From positions 1-64,000 of the forward strand of contig NZ_JAKILT010000030.1 of NCBI RefSeq assembly GCF_023283535.1: a stretch of 64,000 nucleotides of DNA. The letters are read 5' to 3'. A program made the translations under genes and the position numbers. The notes under the pieces were generated by a model. The model worked only from the letters and a program-made list of their open reading frames with translations. It had not been told where the DNA came from and did not search any database. Source of the stretch: Shewanella sairae (GTDB lineage Bacteria; Pseudomonadota; Gammaproteobacteria; Enterobacterales; Shewanellaceae). Below are positions 34,816-45,000 of this stretch, in pieces (the first letter of the stretch is position 1; every line of letters begins with the position of its first letter).

Positions 34816-35490
34816 ATGCTGGACGCATTGACCTATGTAGGTCGGCAATCAAATCGTAGCGATGGGCAAGCCCGTAGAGTAGAGATCTTAGAGGCCACTT
34901 TGCGGCTTATCGTTAAAGAGGGCATTCGCGGAGTACGACATCGCGCTGTCGCCAGTGAGGCATCGGTGCCGTTATCTTCAACAACCTATTACTTTGATGA
35001 CATTAAAGATCTCATTAGTGACTCATTAACGTATTTCGCTGAGAAGACGTTATGGATGAACAAGGCGTTAGAGCAGAAAAGCTATGCTTTGGTTGAGAGT
35101 GTCTTACTTGAAAAACAAAATGGCAACTCACAAGCGTTAACGCATTTTATTATCGCCCATTTAAGTCAGTTTATTTGTGAACATATTAAAGAGCAGTTGC
35201 AGCATAAAGATGACCGCATACTTGAGGCTGCTTTTCATGAAGAGGCATTACGAAATCCTCAGTTGGCTGCGGCAATAACCGCTTTGGATAATAGCTTTCT
35301 AGACAGTATTACTGCTTTCTTTACCGCTTTAGGCTCAACGTCGGCGAATAGTGATGCTCATCAACTGCTGGCTATAATTAAGTTTCTTGAGTATCAATAT
35401 CTTATTAGAAGTGAAATTGATGAAACTGAATTATTCGATATTATTAGCTCGACAGTTGGACATATCGTTAACGCCTTGGAGTTAAGTTAA
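34816..35490 (+). CDS. TetR-family transcriptional regulator
   Basis: 224 residues. The N-terminal HTH (~22-68) reads 'RVEILEATLRLIVKEGIRG', 'HRAVASEASVPLSSTTYYF', the TetR pattern with the conserved Tyr-Tyr-Phe in the recognition helix; the rest is an all-helical ligand-binding and dimer domain. AAGGA lies 10 nt before the ATG. It is transcribed away from the methyltransferase-like gene and probably represses that divergent promoter (inference from orientation only). The 171-bp gap between them shows no obvious long palindrome. Confidence 0.88.
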   Translation: MLDALTYVGRQSNRSDGQARRVEILEATLRLIVKEGIRGVRHRAVASEASVPLSSTTYYFDDIKDLISDSLTYFAEKTLWMNKALEQKSYALVESVLLEKQNGNSQALTHFIIAHLSQFICEHIKEQLQHKDDRILEAAFHEEALRNPQLAAAITALDNSFLDSITAFFTALGSTSANSDAHQLLAIIKFLEYQYLIRSEIDETELFDIISSTVGHIVNALELS

Positions 35491-35557
35491 GCGCTGAAAA
35501 AGAATCGTCTTATACTGATTGGTATAGCTAAACGACTCAAAATAGCGAATAGCCAAT

Positions 35558-35588
35558 AAAAAACCCAAGCATTTGCTTGGGTTTTGTT
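35558..35588. terminator. Bidirectional terminator between the TetR gene and cysK
   Basis: AAAACCCAAGCA (35560-35571) pairs with TGCTTGGGTTTT (35574-35585), 12-bp arms with a TT loop; T-tracts on both strands. Confidence 0.92.
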
Positions 35589-35604
35589 GTTTAGCATACG
35601 TTAA

Positions 35605-36573
35605 TTACTGAACGTTTTCAGCGTCGCTAAATTGACCTTGGAATAGTGCAGATGATAAATAACGCTCTGCAGCTGATGGCAAAATAACAACAATGTTCTT
35701 GCCTTCAAATTCAGGTAATGCTGCGATGCGGTTAGCTGCAACAACTGCGGCGCCTGAAGAAATACCGACTAAGATACCTTCTTCTTTCATTAAACGTTGA
35801 GCCATTTCAATTGACTCTTCATTCGTCACAGCTTCTACGCGGTCAACTAGATTCAAATCTAAGTTACCTGGGATGAAACCTGCGCCAATACCTTGGATCT
35901 TATGTGGTCCTGGTTGCACGGTTTGCCCTGAAAGTGTTTGCTGAATAACCGGAGAATCTACTGGCTCAACCGCTACAGAGGTAATCGCTTTACCCTGTGT
36001 ATTTTTAATATAGCGGCTTACACCTGTAATAGTACCACCGGTGCCAACACCAGCTACAACAACATCAACTTCACCATCGGTGTCGTTCCAGATCTCTGGG
36101 CCAGTTGTTTTTTCATGAATTTCTGGGTTAGCAGGGTTATTGAACTGCTGTAGCAACACATACTTTTCTGGTGCAGACTGGCGAATTTCTTCAGCCTTAT
36201 CAATCGCACCTTTCATGCCTTTAGCGCCTTCGGTTAGCACTAGGTTTGCACCTAAGGCCTTAAGCAGCTTTCTACGCTCTAAACTCATGGTGTTAGGCAT
36301 GGTTAGCGTTAGTTTATATCCACGAGCTGCCGCAACATATGCCAGTGCGATACCTGTGTTGCCAGATGTTGGCTCAATAAGTTCTTGGTCTTGGGTTAAG
36401 GTGCCTTTCTTTTCGGCATCCCAAATCATGTTTGCGCCAATGCGGCATTTTATGCTGAAACTTGGGTTACGTGCTTCAACTTTAGCAAGCACCTTACCGT
36501 TACTGACACGATTAAGACGGACAAGAGGGGTATTACCAATCGTTTGTGAATTATCTTCAAAAATTTTGCTCAT
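35605..36573 (-). CDS. cysK: Cysteine synthase A (O-acetylserine sulfhydrylase) CysK
   Basis: 322 residues, same length as E. coli CysK. It makes L-cysteine from O-acetylserine and sulfide. It is a PLP fold-type II enzyme: the PLP lysine is Lys42 in '[14 protein letters not shown]', with the substrate loop '[21 protein letters not shown]' and the phosphate-binding '[10 protein letters not shown]'. The '[11 protein letters not shown]' segment is typical of CysK rather than CysM. E. coli has cysZ next to cysK; here they lie about 4.4 kb apart, separated by the broken diguanylate cyclase and the DUF5916 gene. Confidence 0.95.
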   Translation of the reverse strand: MSKIFEDNSQTIGNTPLVRLNRVSNGKVLAKVEARNPSFSIKCRIGANMIWDAEKKGTLTQDQELIEPTSGNTGIALAYVAAARGYKLTLTMPNTMSLERRKLLKALGANLVLTEGAKGMKGAIDKAEEIRQSAPEKYVLLQQFNNPANPEIHEKTTGPEIWNDTDGEVDVVVAGVGTGGTITGVSRYIKNTQGKAITSVAVEPVDSPVIQQTLSGQTVQPGPHKIQGIGAGFIPGNLDLNLVDRVEAVTNEESIEMAQRLMKEEGILVGISSGAAVVAANRIAALPEFEGKNIVVILPSAAERYLSSALFQGQFSDAENVQ

Positions 36574-37117
36574 GGGTTGCTTGCTCCTTTAAATGCACAG
36601 CTAAATCATAATCGTCTTTGGCTACATTAGAAGTGATAGTTTGTTCTTCGTTATTCTTTTTGGTTATTAAAGCGTTTGCTGTTATTCGTAAACGTCAGTT
36701 ATGCGCAATGCAGAGCATGTTAACATGATGTAACTTACATAGAATACAAAGGGTTGTCTCCCACATATTGCCAAGTATGCAGCCTAATAACCAGTGTTAA
36801 AGGGAAGTGATTAATGAGTCAGCAACTGTGGTCATTTTTCTGGATAAAACTCGCCATCAAGCTGCATTAGAATATCAGTCTGCTGAGGCTAAAGATGTTA
36901 ACTTCTCTCTCAATAATGGCGCAGATATTTGACATTAGTAATACCGTTTTTTATCAACACGGGGTAAGCTGTTGCTTATAAACGCATAGAAACAATATGC
37001 GGTAGGACTATATTTCCGAAACTGCAGCAAATCTAGCTAAAGTAAGTTCTGACCGATAACGCTAATAAAAGGTTGGTTAGCTAGATGGGTAGGCGACTTC
37101 GGAAAGAGGAGAGCAGG
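36574..37117. other. 544-bp gap between cysK and the broken GGDEF gene
   Basis: It contains the cysK promoter region (minus), a 12-bp palindrome CATGTTAACATG at 36716-36727, and one protein-like 41-codon frame at 36807-36932 listed separately as doubtful. Two ATGs (36814, 37085) are in poor contexts. Nothing else is apparent. Confidence 0.5.
36807..36932 (+). CDS. Doubtful 41-residue open frame or gene remnant
   Basis: A short frame (GTG start, TGA stop) whose product contains 'VVIFLDKTRHQAALEYQSAEA', a mixed helix/strand composition that looks more protein-like than chance. GGGA is upstream but only 2 nt from the GTG, which is too close. An overlapping frame from ATG 36814 stops after 18 codons. 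It could be the remnant of a decayed gene. I do not recognise it. Confidence 0.2.
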   Translation: MINESATVVIFLDKTRHQAALEYQSAEAKDVNFSLNNGADI

Positions 37118-38383
37118 TTGCGAATTTTAGTGGTTGAAGATAGCAAAATGGTATCTCGAGTAATGCGACATTTACTCACCCAAGAGTTAAATTGCGAGGT
37201 TGATGTTGCGCCAGATATGCACAGTGCTAAAGCGTTATTAGCTGAGCACGACTATTTCGTTGCGATTACTGATTTAAACTTACCCGACGCGCAAGAAGGG
37301 GAAATCGTCAAATTTGTTTTGGCTAAACAGATCCCCTGCATTGTATTAACCGGTAGTTGGGATGCAGAGCAACGAGCCCGTTTGTTGTAATTAGGCATAG
37401 TTGATTATGTCTTTAAAGAAAACCGCTTTAGCTATGAATATACTGCGAAACTAGTTAAGCGCTTGCAGCGTAATCAAAGTGTTAAGGTGTTAGTTGCTGA
37501 TGACTCTATGGTGAGTCGTAAGTTTATTCGTAGCTTATTGGAACAGCACTTATTTCAAGTTATCGAGGCTGATGACGGCATCGCTGCACTTGAAACACTA
37601 AACGAAAATCCAGACATAACCTTACTGATCACTGATTATAATATGCCAAGACTAGATGGCTTTGGTCTCATTATTAAAGTGCGCGAACAAAAGAGTCGTG
37701 AAGAGCTCGCCATTATTGGTTTATCTAGCGACGGTGATGAAAGTTTGTCGGCGCGTTTTATTAAAAATGGTGCAAATGACTTTTTGCAAAAGCCTTTTGT
37801 GCACGAGGAATTTCATTGCCGTGTGCTGACGACCTTAGATGCACTGGATATGGTGACACGTTTATGGGAACAAGCTAACCTCGACTACCTCACAAATGTG
37901 TTTAACCGACGTTACTTCTTTAATTTATATGAAGAGAAACTCAACCTTATTGCACAAAAAAAAGGTGTGTTAGCTTTGGCGTTACTCGATATCGACTTTT
38001 TTAAACAGGTGAATGACACCTATGGTCATGATGTGGGTGATGAGGTCTTAATTGAATTTGCCAAACGATTACAACATTCTTTTTCTCAGCACTTTACCGT
38101 AGCGCGCATTGGTGGTGAAGAGTTTGTGGTGGGCTTTAAAGGCTTAAATGTTGAAAAAGCTTATACGTTATTAGACCGTTTTCGAATGCAATTGGAAGTG
38201 ACACCTATTGCAACCTCTAAAGGTTCAATTGATATCACAGTCAGCACTGGTGTCAGTGAGTTTAGCTGTGATGAAAATGTCGATGAGTTGCTTAACCGTG
38301 CCGATATAGGTTTATACGACGCTAAGGCCAGTGGCCGTAATGTGGTTTGTATCGCAGAGGGTAAACCCCAAAAAACATTTTAG
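37118..38383 (+). pseudogene. REC-REC-GGDEF response regulator / diguanylate cyclase, interrupted by one in-frame TAA
   Basis: One continuous frame broken by TAA at 37388-37390. The likely start is the TTG at 37118 with GAGGAG upstream (an ATG at 37085 is in frame but lacks a site). Before the stop is most of a first receiver domain ('LVVEDSKMVSRV', phospho-Asp in 'ITDLNLPDA', 'IVLTGSW'); after it comes that domain's end, with no shift of frame, then a complete second receiver ('VLVADDSMVSRKF', 'ITDYNMPRLDGFG', 'LQKPF') and a GGDEF domain with active-site GGEEF (38111-38125). The usual RxxD inhibitory site before GGEEF is absent. A CAA-to-TAA change would explain it. A TTG at 37463 could restart translation and give an intact REC-GGDEF protein of 306 residues, so function may survive. 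Product if active: c-di-GMP. Confidence 0.85.
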
Positions 38384-38392
38384 ATAGAAGCC

Positions 38393-38418
38393 AAAAGCAG
38401 CCTTAAGGCTGCTTTTTT
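38393..38418 (+). terminator. Terminator after the GGDEF gene, probably bidirectional
   Basis: AAAAGCAGCC pairs with GGCTGCTTTT around TTAA; six T end the plus-strand side. Confidence 0.9.
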
Positions 38419-38438
38419 ATGCTAACTATTTGAAGGGG

Positions 38439-40775
38439 TTAAAGCAGCCAAGCGTAGCTGAGTTTCATGAAGTAGGTTTCTTCCGTTTTCATCAACGAAT
38501 CAATCGCATCATCGGCTTTAAGGCCGTCAGAGTAACCTAAATAAAATACGCTTTGAGGATTGAGCTTATAGCCGTATAAAACTTCATTACCTAATTGCTG
38601 ATATTGTGCGTTGGGCGTGCTGTATTTATATAAGCTAGTGTCGCGCTCTATATCTGTATAAACGCTCGAAACTCTAATAAAGTTATGGATATCGATATAC
38701 CAACTGAGGCGTAAGTCACTTAAGTTCGCGGTAAATAATCGCCCTTCATCGACATCTAACGTGCGATAGACATGGGATAAGTCCATTTCAATGGAGTCGG
38801 TGATCTTCCAATTAACTCCAGGATTAAATTTGACTCGAGTTCCGAGTTGGTCGTTGGCAAAATCAATGTCATCACCGTAGTTAACATCCACTTCTAAAAA
38901 CAGTGTGCGTGTCGGTTTTATGTTGCCGTAAAACCAGCCCATGGTTTCACTAAACATTTGAGTATTGCCATCAATGGCTAATGAGGCGCCATTATGGCGG
39001 CGACCGACGCGATCACGGGTAACCACTCCAAAGGTTGCATAACTTTGCCACTGACCATTTACTTGTACACGAGCCTCAGCTTCTTGCTCTAGTTTATCGC
39101 CAGCTTGATTATGGCTAATATCCCAGTCGCCGCTAAGTCGTACTTCGTTAAAAAAGCCAGATGTCGGATACCAAGTATAACCTGCGCCGGTGACAAATTT
39201 ATTAAAGTCGACTTGATCGACAAAACCTAAATCTGCTCTGAAGTCCTCGCCAATCGAGATATATTGAGCAAGCGCATCCCAATTTCGAGACTCATACTGA
39301 TACGAGAGCAAGTACATATCATCACTAAAACTACCCAGTTTTTGAGTACGTAAAACGCGTTCATTAACACCACAATCGTTTAAGTTACAATTTTGTTTGG
39401 GTAAACAGTCGTCGCTATTGCAAAATTCTTTAAATAGATCCGTTGGGTATTGAGTATCAGAAACCACATATTGCGCGATAAATGTATCACTATCTGTTGG
39501 CTGATACTTCGCGTCTACGCTGGTTACATAGTTATGGTAATCATCACTCTTTTTAGCGGTAACAAGGGCGCCAATTGATAGCGGCTTACCTAAATCTAAA
39601 CGATAACGACCGGCAAAGTTATGACTTTTCTTATCTATGTTAGCGAGATCAGAACTTAAATTACCCGGCACTAAAAAATTGGTATGGGTGTCATCGGTAA
39701 TCAAGGTCGCAAAAGTATGATCTCCGACCTTACTGGTTAACTTAAGACCGTAATCCGGCGCGCCGATATTACGGGTATGTAGCAAGTTTAAATGGGTATC
39801 AAAATAGTCTTTGTTATCGAGAAAGAATGCCCGCTTTTCTGGATAAAACAAGGCAAAGGTACTGTTAATATCCAGTTGACCAGCATCCGCTTCTACTTGT
39901 GAAAAGTCTGGATTAATGGTTGCGCTTAGTAAGGTATTGGGAGTGATCCCCCAGCGGACATCTAAGCTGGGCTCGATGTTATTATCGTTATCCCACTCAC
40001 TGTTAGCGTTATGTGGTCGCTGACCATTGCGGTTAAGTACCAATGAAGGCGTGATTTGTAAGTCATTGCCTTGTTGGATATTTTCAAGCCCAGTTGCCAC
40101 TCCTAGCTGACAAAGCTGGCAATTATTGTTGCGGTCAATTTGGTGGCTTGATAAACGGTGCTCTTCATTGCGGGGGTAAAAGCGAATAAACTCGATGCCC
40201 CAGGTTTGTCGATCTTTAGGATCAAAGTTAAGTACACGCAGTGGCAGTTCAATTTCTACTTGATAACCTGACTCTGTTTGCTTTGCAGCGCTATACCAAA
40301 TGCCATCCCAAGCGTCACTTTCGCTACCTGTTAATTCGTTTTCAATCGAGTCCATTTGCACACCATAGGCATTAACAAAGAACTGATAAGCTAAGCGTGC
40401 ATCGTTAAAGGTATCGAGTTTAATGCCGACTAAATCATCGCCCCAAACGCTGTCTCTATCACTTAAATTGGCACGGATCTGTTGTGGGTCAGGGTCGTTA
40501 GCGGTGTAGCTCAAAAACAAACTTGATTGTGTGGCAAAGATTTTCACTTGAGTTTGCACTGGCGCGGCAATGTTTTCACCAGGATTAGTTTCAAAATCAA
40601 TCGTTGCAATAGCCGCTTGTTGCCACTGACTTTCATTAAAATCACCATCAATGTCGACAGCGCCCTCGATGGTAGGAATTTGAATTGAAAATTGCGATGT
40701 TTCGCCGGCGAAAGCATAGGAAGAACAGTAGGCACTTACCAATAGGGCTAAGGGCAAAAAGCGAACTTTAATCAT
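38439..40775 (-). CDS. DUF5916 outer-membrane protein with N-terminal CBM9-like domain
   Basis: 778 residues. Sec signal peptide (cleaved near 'SYAFAGE', residue ~24). Residues ~33-235 form a CBM9-like carbohydrate-binding fold ('IDGDFNESQWQQA', 'FFVNAYGVQMD', 'GYQVEIELPLRVL'); the rest is a DUF5916 barrel beginning 'WDNDNNIEPSLDVRWGITPN', with alternating strands through a C-terminal aromatic residue region. Such proteins are common in marine Gammaproteobacteria and Bacteroidetes and are thought to bind or admit glycans, but no role is established. A CxxC pair in 'NCQLCQLG' (about residue 215) is noted. It is a single gene on the minus strand. Confidence 0.85.
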   Translation of the reverse strand: MIKVRFLPLALLVSAYCSSYAFAGETSQFSIQIPTIEGAVDIDGDFNESQWQQAAIATIDFETNPGENIAAPVQTQVKIFATQSSLFLSYTANDPDPQQIRANLSDRDSVWGDDLVGIKLDTFNDARLAYQFFVNAYGVQMDSIENELTGSESDAWDGIWYSAAKQTESGYQVEIELPLRVLNFDPKDRQTWGIEFIRFYPRNEEHRLSSHQIDRNNNCQLCQLGVATGLENIQQGNDLQITPSLVLNRNGQRPHNANSEWDNDNNIEPSLDVRWGITPNTLLSATINPDFSQVEADAGQLDINSTFALFYPEKRAFFLDNKDYFDTHLNLLHTRNIGAPDYGLKLTSKVGDHTFATLITDDTHTNFLVPGNLSSDLANIDKKSHNFAGRYRLDLGKPLSIGALVTAKKSDDYHNYVTSVDAKYQPTDSDTFIAQYVVSDTQYPTDLFKEFCNSDDCLPKQNCNLNDCGVNERVLRTQKLGSFSDDMYLLSYQYESRNWDALAQYISIGEDFRADLGFVDQVDFNKFVTGAGYTWYPTSGFFNEVRLSGDWDISHNQAGDKLEQEAEARVQVNGQWQSYATFGVVTRDRVGRRHNGASLAIDGNTQMFSETMGWFYGNIKPTRTLFLEVDVNYGDDIDFANDQLGTRVKFNPGVNWKITDSIEMDLSHVYRTLDVDEGRLFTANLSDLRLSWYIDIHNFIRVSSVYTDIERDTSLYKYSTPNAQYQQLGNEVLYGYKLNPQSVFYLGYSDGLKADDAIDSLMKTEETYFMKLSYAWLL

Positions 40776-40914
40776 TTGTTATCCATGTTGTTATATTGTT
40801 GCGAGCGATTGTGCCAGAAATGAGAGGTAGATCAGATAGTCGTTAGGGGAGGTATTGTTACAAAACTTGTCGATTTGAAGTGAGTGATGCAGAAGTCGGC
40901 GTTGAATTTATAGT

Positions 40915-40944
40915 AAAAAAGCCATGCATGGGCATGACTTTTTT
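40915..40944 (-). terminator. cysZ terminator
   Basis: Long hairpin with arms AAAAAAG-C-CATGC and GCATG-A-CTTTTTT (one mismatch) and an ATGG loop; a T-tract lies on the minus strand after the cysZ stop. Confidence 0.75.
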
Positions 40945-40964
40945 GTCAGCATTGCGTTTAATGC

Positions 40965-41738
40965 CTAGTCTGGGGCAATCGCATCATTTTTATAAGCTGT
41001 GCGATATTTATCGACCCACATTGCAGTTGCGCCACAAATAGCAACTGGCATGACCACAAAGTTAACAATCGGGATCATTGAAAAAAGTGTCACTGCAGCA
41101 CCAAAACTAAAGCTAGAGCCCTTAGTTTGGTTGAGCGCAAATTTCATATCATTAAATGGCACTTTATGGTTATCAAATGGATAATCGCAATATTGAATCG
41201 CCATCATCCAAGCGCTGAATAAGAACCATAAAACAGGCGCTATAGTTTGACCGATAAAAGGAACTAAAAACAGCAATAAGAATACAATTGCTCGCGGCAG
41301 GTAATACTTAAGCTTAGTCCATTCTCGACCCAGAATTCGTGGTAAATCTTTTATTAAATCAATGTTGCCGCCAGTATTGAGTGTTTTACCTGTTAGCTGT
41401 TGCTCTACTTTTTCAGCAAGTAAGCCGTTAAAAGGTGCGGCGAGCCAGTTCATGACTGAGCTAAAGATAAATGACATAACAACCAGTAGGGTTAATACCG
41501 CTAACGGCCATAATATAAAGTTGAGCCAGCTTAAATATTCAGGTAATTGTGCTGATAGCCAAGCAAAAACTCCCTCTAGCTGACCAATGGCGAAGTAGAT
41601 AAGGCCTGCAAACAGCAGTAAATTTATGGTTAGCGGAATAAAAACGAATCTTCTGAGGCCGGGTTGTTTGATTAACCCAAAGCCGTCGAGAAAATAATTA
41701 ACACCGCTTTTTTTTTGTACTTGATTGGTTTTATTCAT
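40965..41738 (-). CDS. cysZ: Sulfate transport protein CysZ
   Basis: 257 residues, normal for CysZ. It is an inner-membrane protein with four main membrane segments and additional half-helices ('FVFIPLTINLLLFAGLIYF', then 'WLNFILWPLAVLTLLVVMSFIFS', and two more past residue 145). It imports sulfate for cysteine synthesis in E. coli, working with cysK. 'APFNGLLAEKVEQQLTG' is a strongly conserved family block. It is divergent from smc, with a 270-bp gap. Confidence 0.9.
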   Translation of the reverse strand: MNKTNQVQKKSGVNYFLDGFGLIKQPGLRRFVFIPLTINLLLFAGLIYFAIGQLEGVFAWLSAQLPEYLSWLNFILWPLAVLTLLVVMSFIFSSVMNWLAAPFNGLLAEKVEQQLTGKTLNTGGNIDLIKDLPRILGREWTKLKYYLPRAIVFLLLFLVPFIGQTIAPVLWFLFSAWMMAIQYCDYPFDNHKVPFNDMKFALNQTKGSSFSFGAAVTLFSMIPIVNFVVMPVAICGATAMWVDKYRTAYKNDAIAPD

Positions 41739-42008
41739 AGAATTATTACGTTGTTAAGAAAGCGCATTAGTACGATTGTGAGTCAGTCGGTATTTAATCA
41801 CAAGTTAAAAGCGCTTAATCAATAATAAAAAGCGTTACAAAATGCAGTCAGCTTTGGTAAAGTTAGCCGGTTACAAATGTGATTACTGCAAAGCTTGAGC
41901 TTACATTTGAGCCGAATTGGTGTAATTTGTTACCAGTTACGTGTTTGATATATTACCCCTCAACTAAAATCGCTAATTCCTAGCGAGGAAATGACTACTA
42001 ACGGCGCC

Positions 42009-45000
42009 ATGAGACTTAAACAGATTAAACTTGCCGGATTCAAGTCATTTGTCGATCCAACGAAAATACCTTTTCCTAGCGCATTAAGTGCGATTATTGG
42101 ACCAAACGGCTGTGGTAAATCTAATGTCATTGATGCTGTGCGTTGGGTATTAGGTGAAAGCTCTGCTAAGCATTTACGCGGCGATTCAATGGCCGATGTC
42201 ATTTTTAATGGCTCAACAGCAAGGCGTCCAGTTTCAGTCGCCAGTGTCGAGTTGCTATTTGACAATCAAGATGGCCGTTTAGCTGGACAGTATTCCAGTT
42301 ATCAAGAGATTTCTGTGAAGCGCCAAGTGAGTCGAGATGGTGACTCTAACTATTTTCTCAATAGTCAAAAGTGTCGTCGTAAAGATATTACCGATCTCTT
42401 TATGGGAACCGGGTTAGGGCCGCGTAGCTATGCCATTATTGAGCAGGGCACCATTTCACGCCTGATTGAATCTAAGCCACAAGAGCTTAGGGTATTTATT
42501 GAAGAAGCGGCAGGTATTTCACGTTACAAAGAGCGCCGTCGTGAGACCGAAAACCGTATTCGTCACACTCGTGAAAACTTAGCGCGTTTAGGGGATATTC
42601 GCTCTGAGCTAACAAAACAGTTAGATAAACTTGCGGAACAAGCTGAGACCGCAAGACAATATCGAGAGCTAAAACAAGCTGAGCGCAAATGCGACGCTGA
42701 ATTGTCGGTATCGCGTTATCACGAACTGACGCAGCAAACCGCTAAGATAGATACCGAACTCGCAAAACTTGAGCTGCAACAAGCGAAATTTCAGGCCAAA
42801 CAACAAACTTTAGAACTTGGTCTTACAGAGTTAACCTTAAAACTTAATGAGTTAGATAACCAAGAAGCCCAGCAAGTTGAAGTTTTCTATTTAACCAAAA
42901 CCCAAATTGCTAAGCTTGAGCAATCGCTTAAGCACCGCCAACAGCAAGATGAAAGCCTAAGTCAGCGTTTACAAGAGTTAACAGCGCAACTCGACTCCTA
43001 CAATGCATTACTTGCGGCGGATAAAGCCAAACAAACTCTTCTACTCGCAGAGCAAGCAGAGGCGCAACCTAGTGCCAGCTTACTGCGTCAGCAATTGGCT
43101 CAAGCCGATAGTGAACTCGCGAGTGCTAATGAGCAACTTGAACAGCTTAATGAAGAGTTAAGTGCCTTAAACGATGCGCATACTCAAGCTAATTTAAAGT
43201 TTGAGATGAATCGCAATCAACTTAGCCATAATCAATCAGACATAGATAATAAACATAAGCTGGTGGCAAGGCTTACAGAGCAAGTACAAACTTCTGCGGC
43301 TGAATTGGCGCAAATAAAGGCGCAAGATCTGACGCTGCAAGTTAATGAGCTTGCCAGTGTTATTGAGCAAGAACAAGAGATCTTAGATGAGCTCAAGTTT
43401 CAGTTTGAGGCCAAGCAGCAGCAAGAGCAATCTCTTGTGGTTGAACAGGATAATTTAAAGGTAAAGCTTGCCGATGAGCAGGGACGGCTCTCAGTCGTCA
43501 CACAATTATTACCCGCGGAGAAAGCCAGTCAACAAGATGAATTATGGCAGGTGCTTGAAGTCACTGCTGGCTGGGAAAGCGCAGTCGATATTTTGTTGTC
43601 GAGTCTATTAAATACACCAGTGTTACCTGCTGATGGAGCTGAAAGTTTGTCTTCTGAGCATGGATTTTTAGCCGGCTCTACCGATAATGGCGTGATTAAA
43701 GCGCCCGTAAACTTAGCGCCTTGGCTGAATCACGTCACTTGGTTAACAAACCTTGAGTCGGCAATGTTACAACGCAGCTCGCTTGCAGCGGATCAACTTA
43801 TTGCCACTGCGGATGGTTATTTAGTGGGCATCGATTTCATTATCGAGAAAACCCAAGCAACGGGCTCTATTGTTGAGTTAAAAAATGAACAAAGTGCATT
43901 GCAAGCAAGTGTGGCGGATAGTCAGCAGGCGTTAGAACAGTTAAATGAGGTATTAGCTGAGGTTAAACAAAGCTTAACTCCGTTAATGTCACAAATTCAG
44001 CATAAGCAGCAGTTTATTCAAACTCAGCAAATCGAACTGGCGGGGTTTAGCTCGCAATTGCGCTCTCAGCAGCAGTCTATTAATGAAAATGCAGCCCGCT
44101 TGGCACGCAGCCAACAAGAACTCGTTGAAGCGAGCCAGGAGTTAGAACAATTACAAATGAGTGTTGTTGAGCGCAATAGCTTACAACAACAATTAAACAC
44201 AGAGCTGGAGCTGTCACTCGCAGCCAAAGCACAGGGACAACAGCTAAAAGCGTTAGCCTATGAGCAAGTAGCCAAGTTAAAACCTCAACGCCTGCAGTTA
44301 GATACCAAAGTCAGTCAAATCGCAGTGAGTGAGCATCAATTGTATACTCAGCTAATGTTGGTTGAGCAGCAAGTGAAGCAACATCAACAGCGCTTAACTG
44401 AATTGAAGCATAACGAAACCCAATTGCTTTTGCAGTTAGAGGCAAAAGATAATGTATTGCAAGAAGGCGAGACACAACCGCTGCAAACGCAATTAGAGCA
44501 GGCGCTACACGCTCAACAAATACAGCAAGAAGCCCTAACAGTGTTAAGGCTGCAACAAGCAGAGCTTCAGGAACTGTGCGATAGTGCAGGAACAAATAAA
44601 AAACAACAGCTTGCGAAGTTAGAAGACTTGACTCAATCTACCAGCACGTTAAAGTTACGTCGTGAAGGGTTAAAAGGCCAAATAGATAGCCAGCAACGGC
44701 TACTAAATGAACAAAGTGTTGATGTTGAACAAATATTATCAACGTTAGATGATAAGAAGACCACATTGTGGCGCCAGAAAGAGCTTGAAAGACTTAAAGC
44801 TAGAGTGGCAGATTTAGGCGCGATTAATTTAGCGGCTATTGAAGAGTTTGAACAACAAAATCAGCGCAAGCTCTATTTAGATAGCCAAGATGACGATCTT
44901 AATGCGGCGCTAAACAGTTTAGAAGAAGCCATTCGCAAGATTGATAAAGAAACTAAGAGTCGATTTAAAGAAACCTTTGATGAAGTGAACGCCGATCTCG

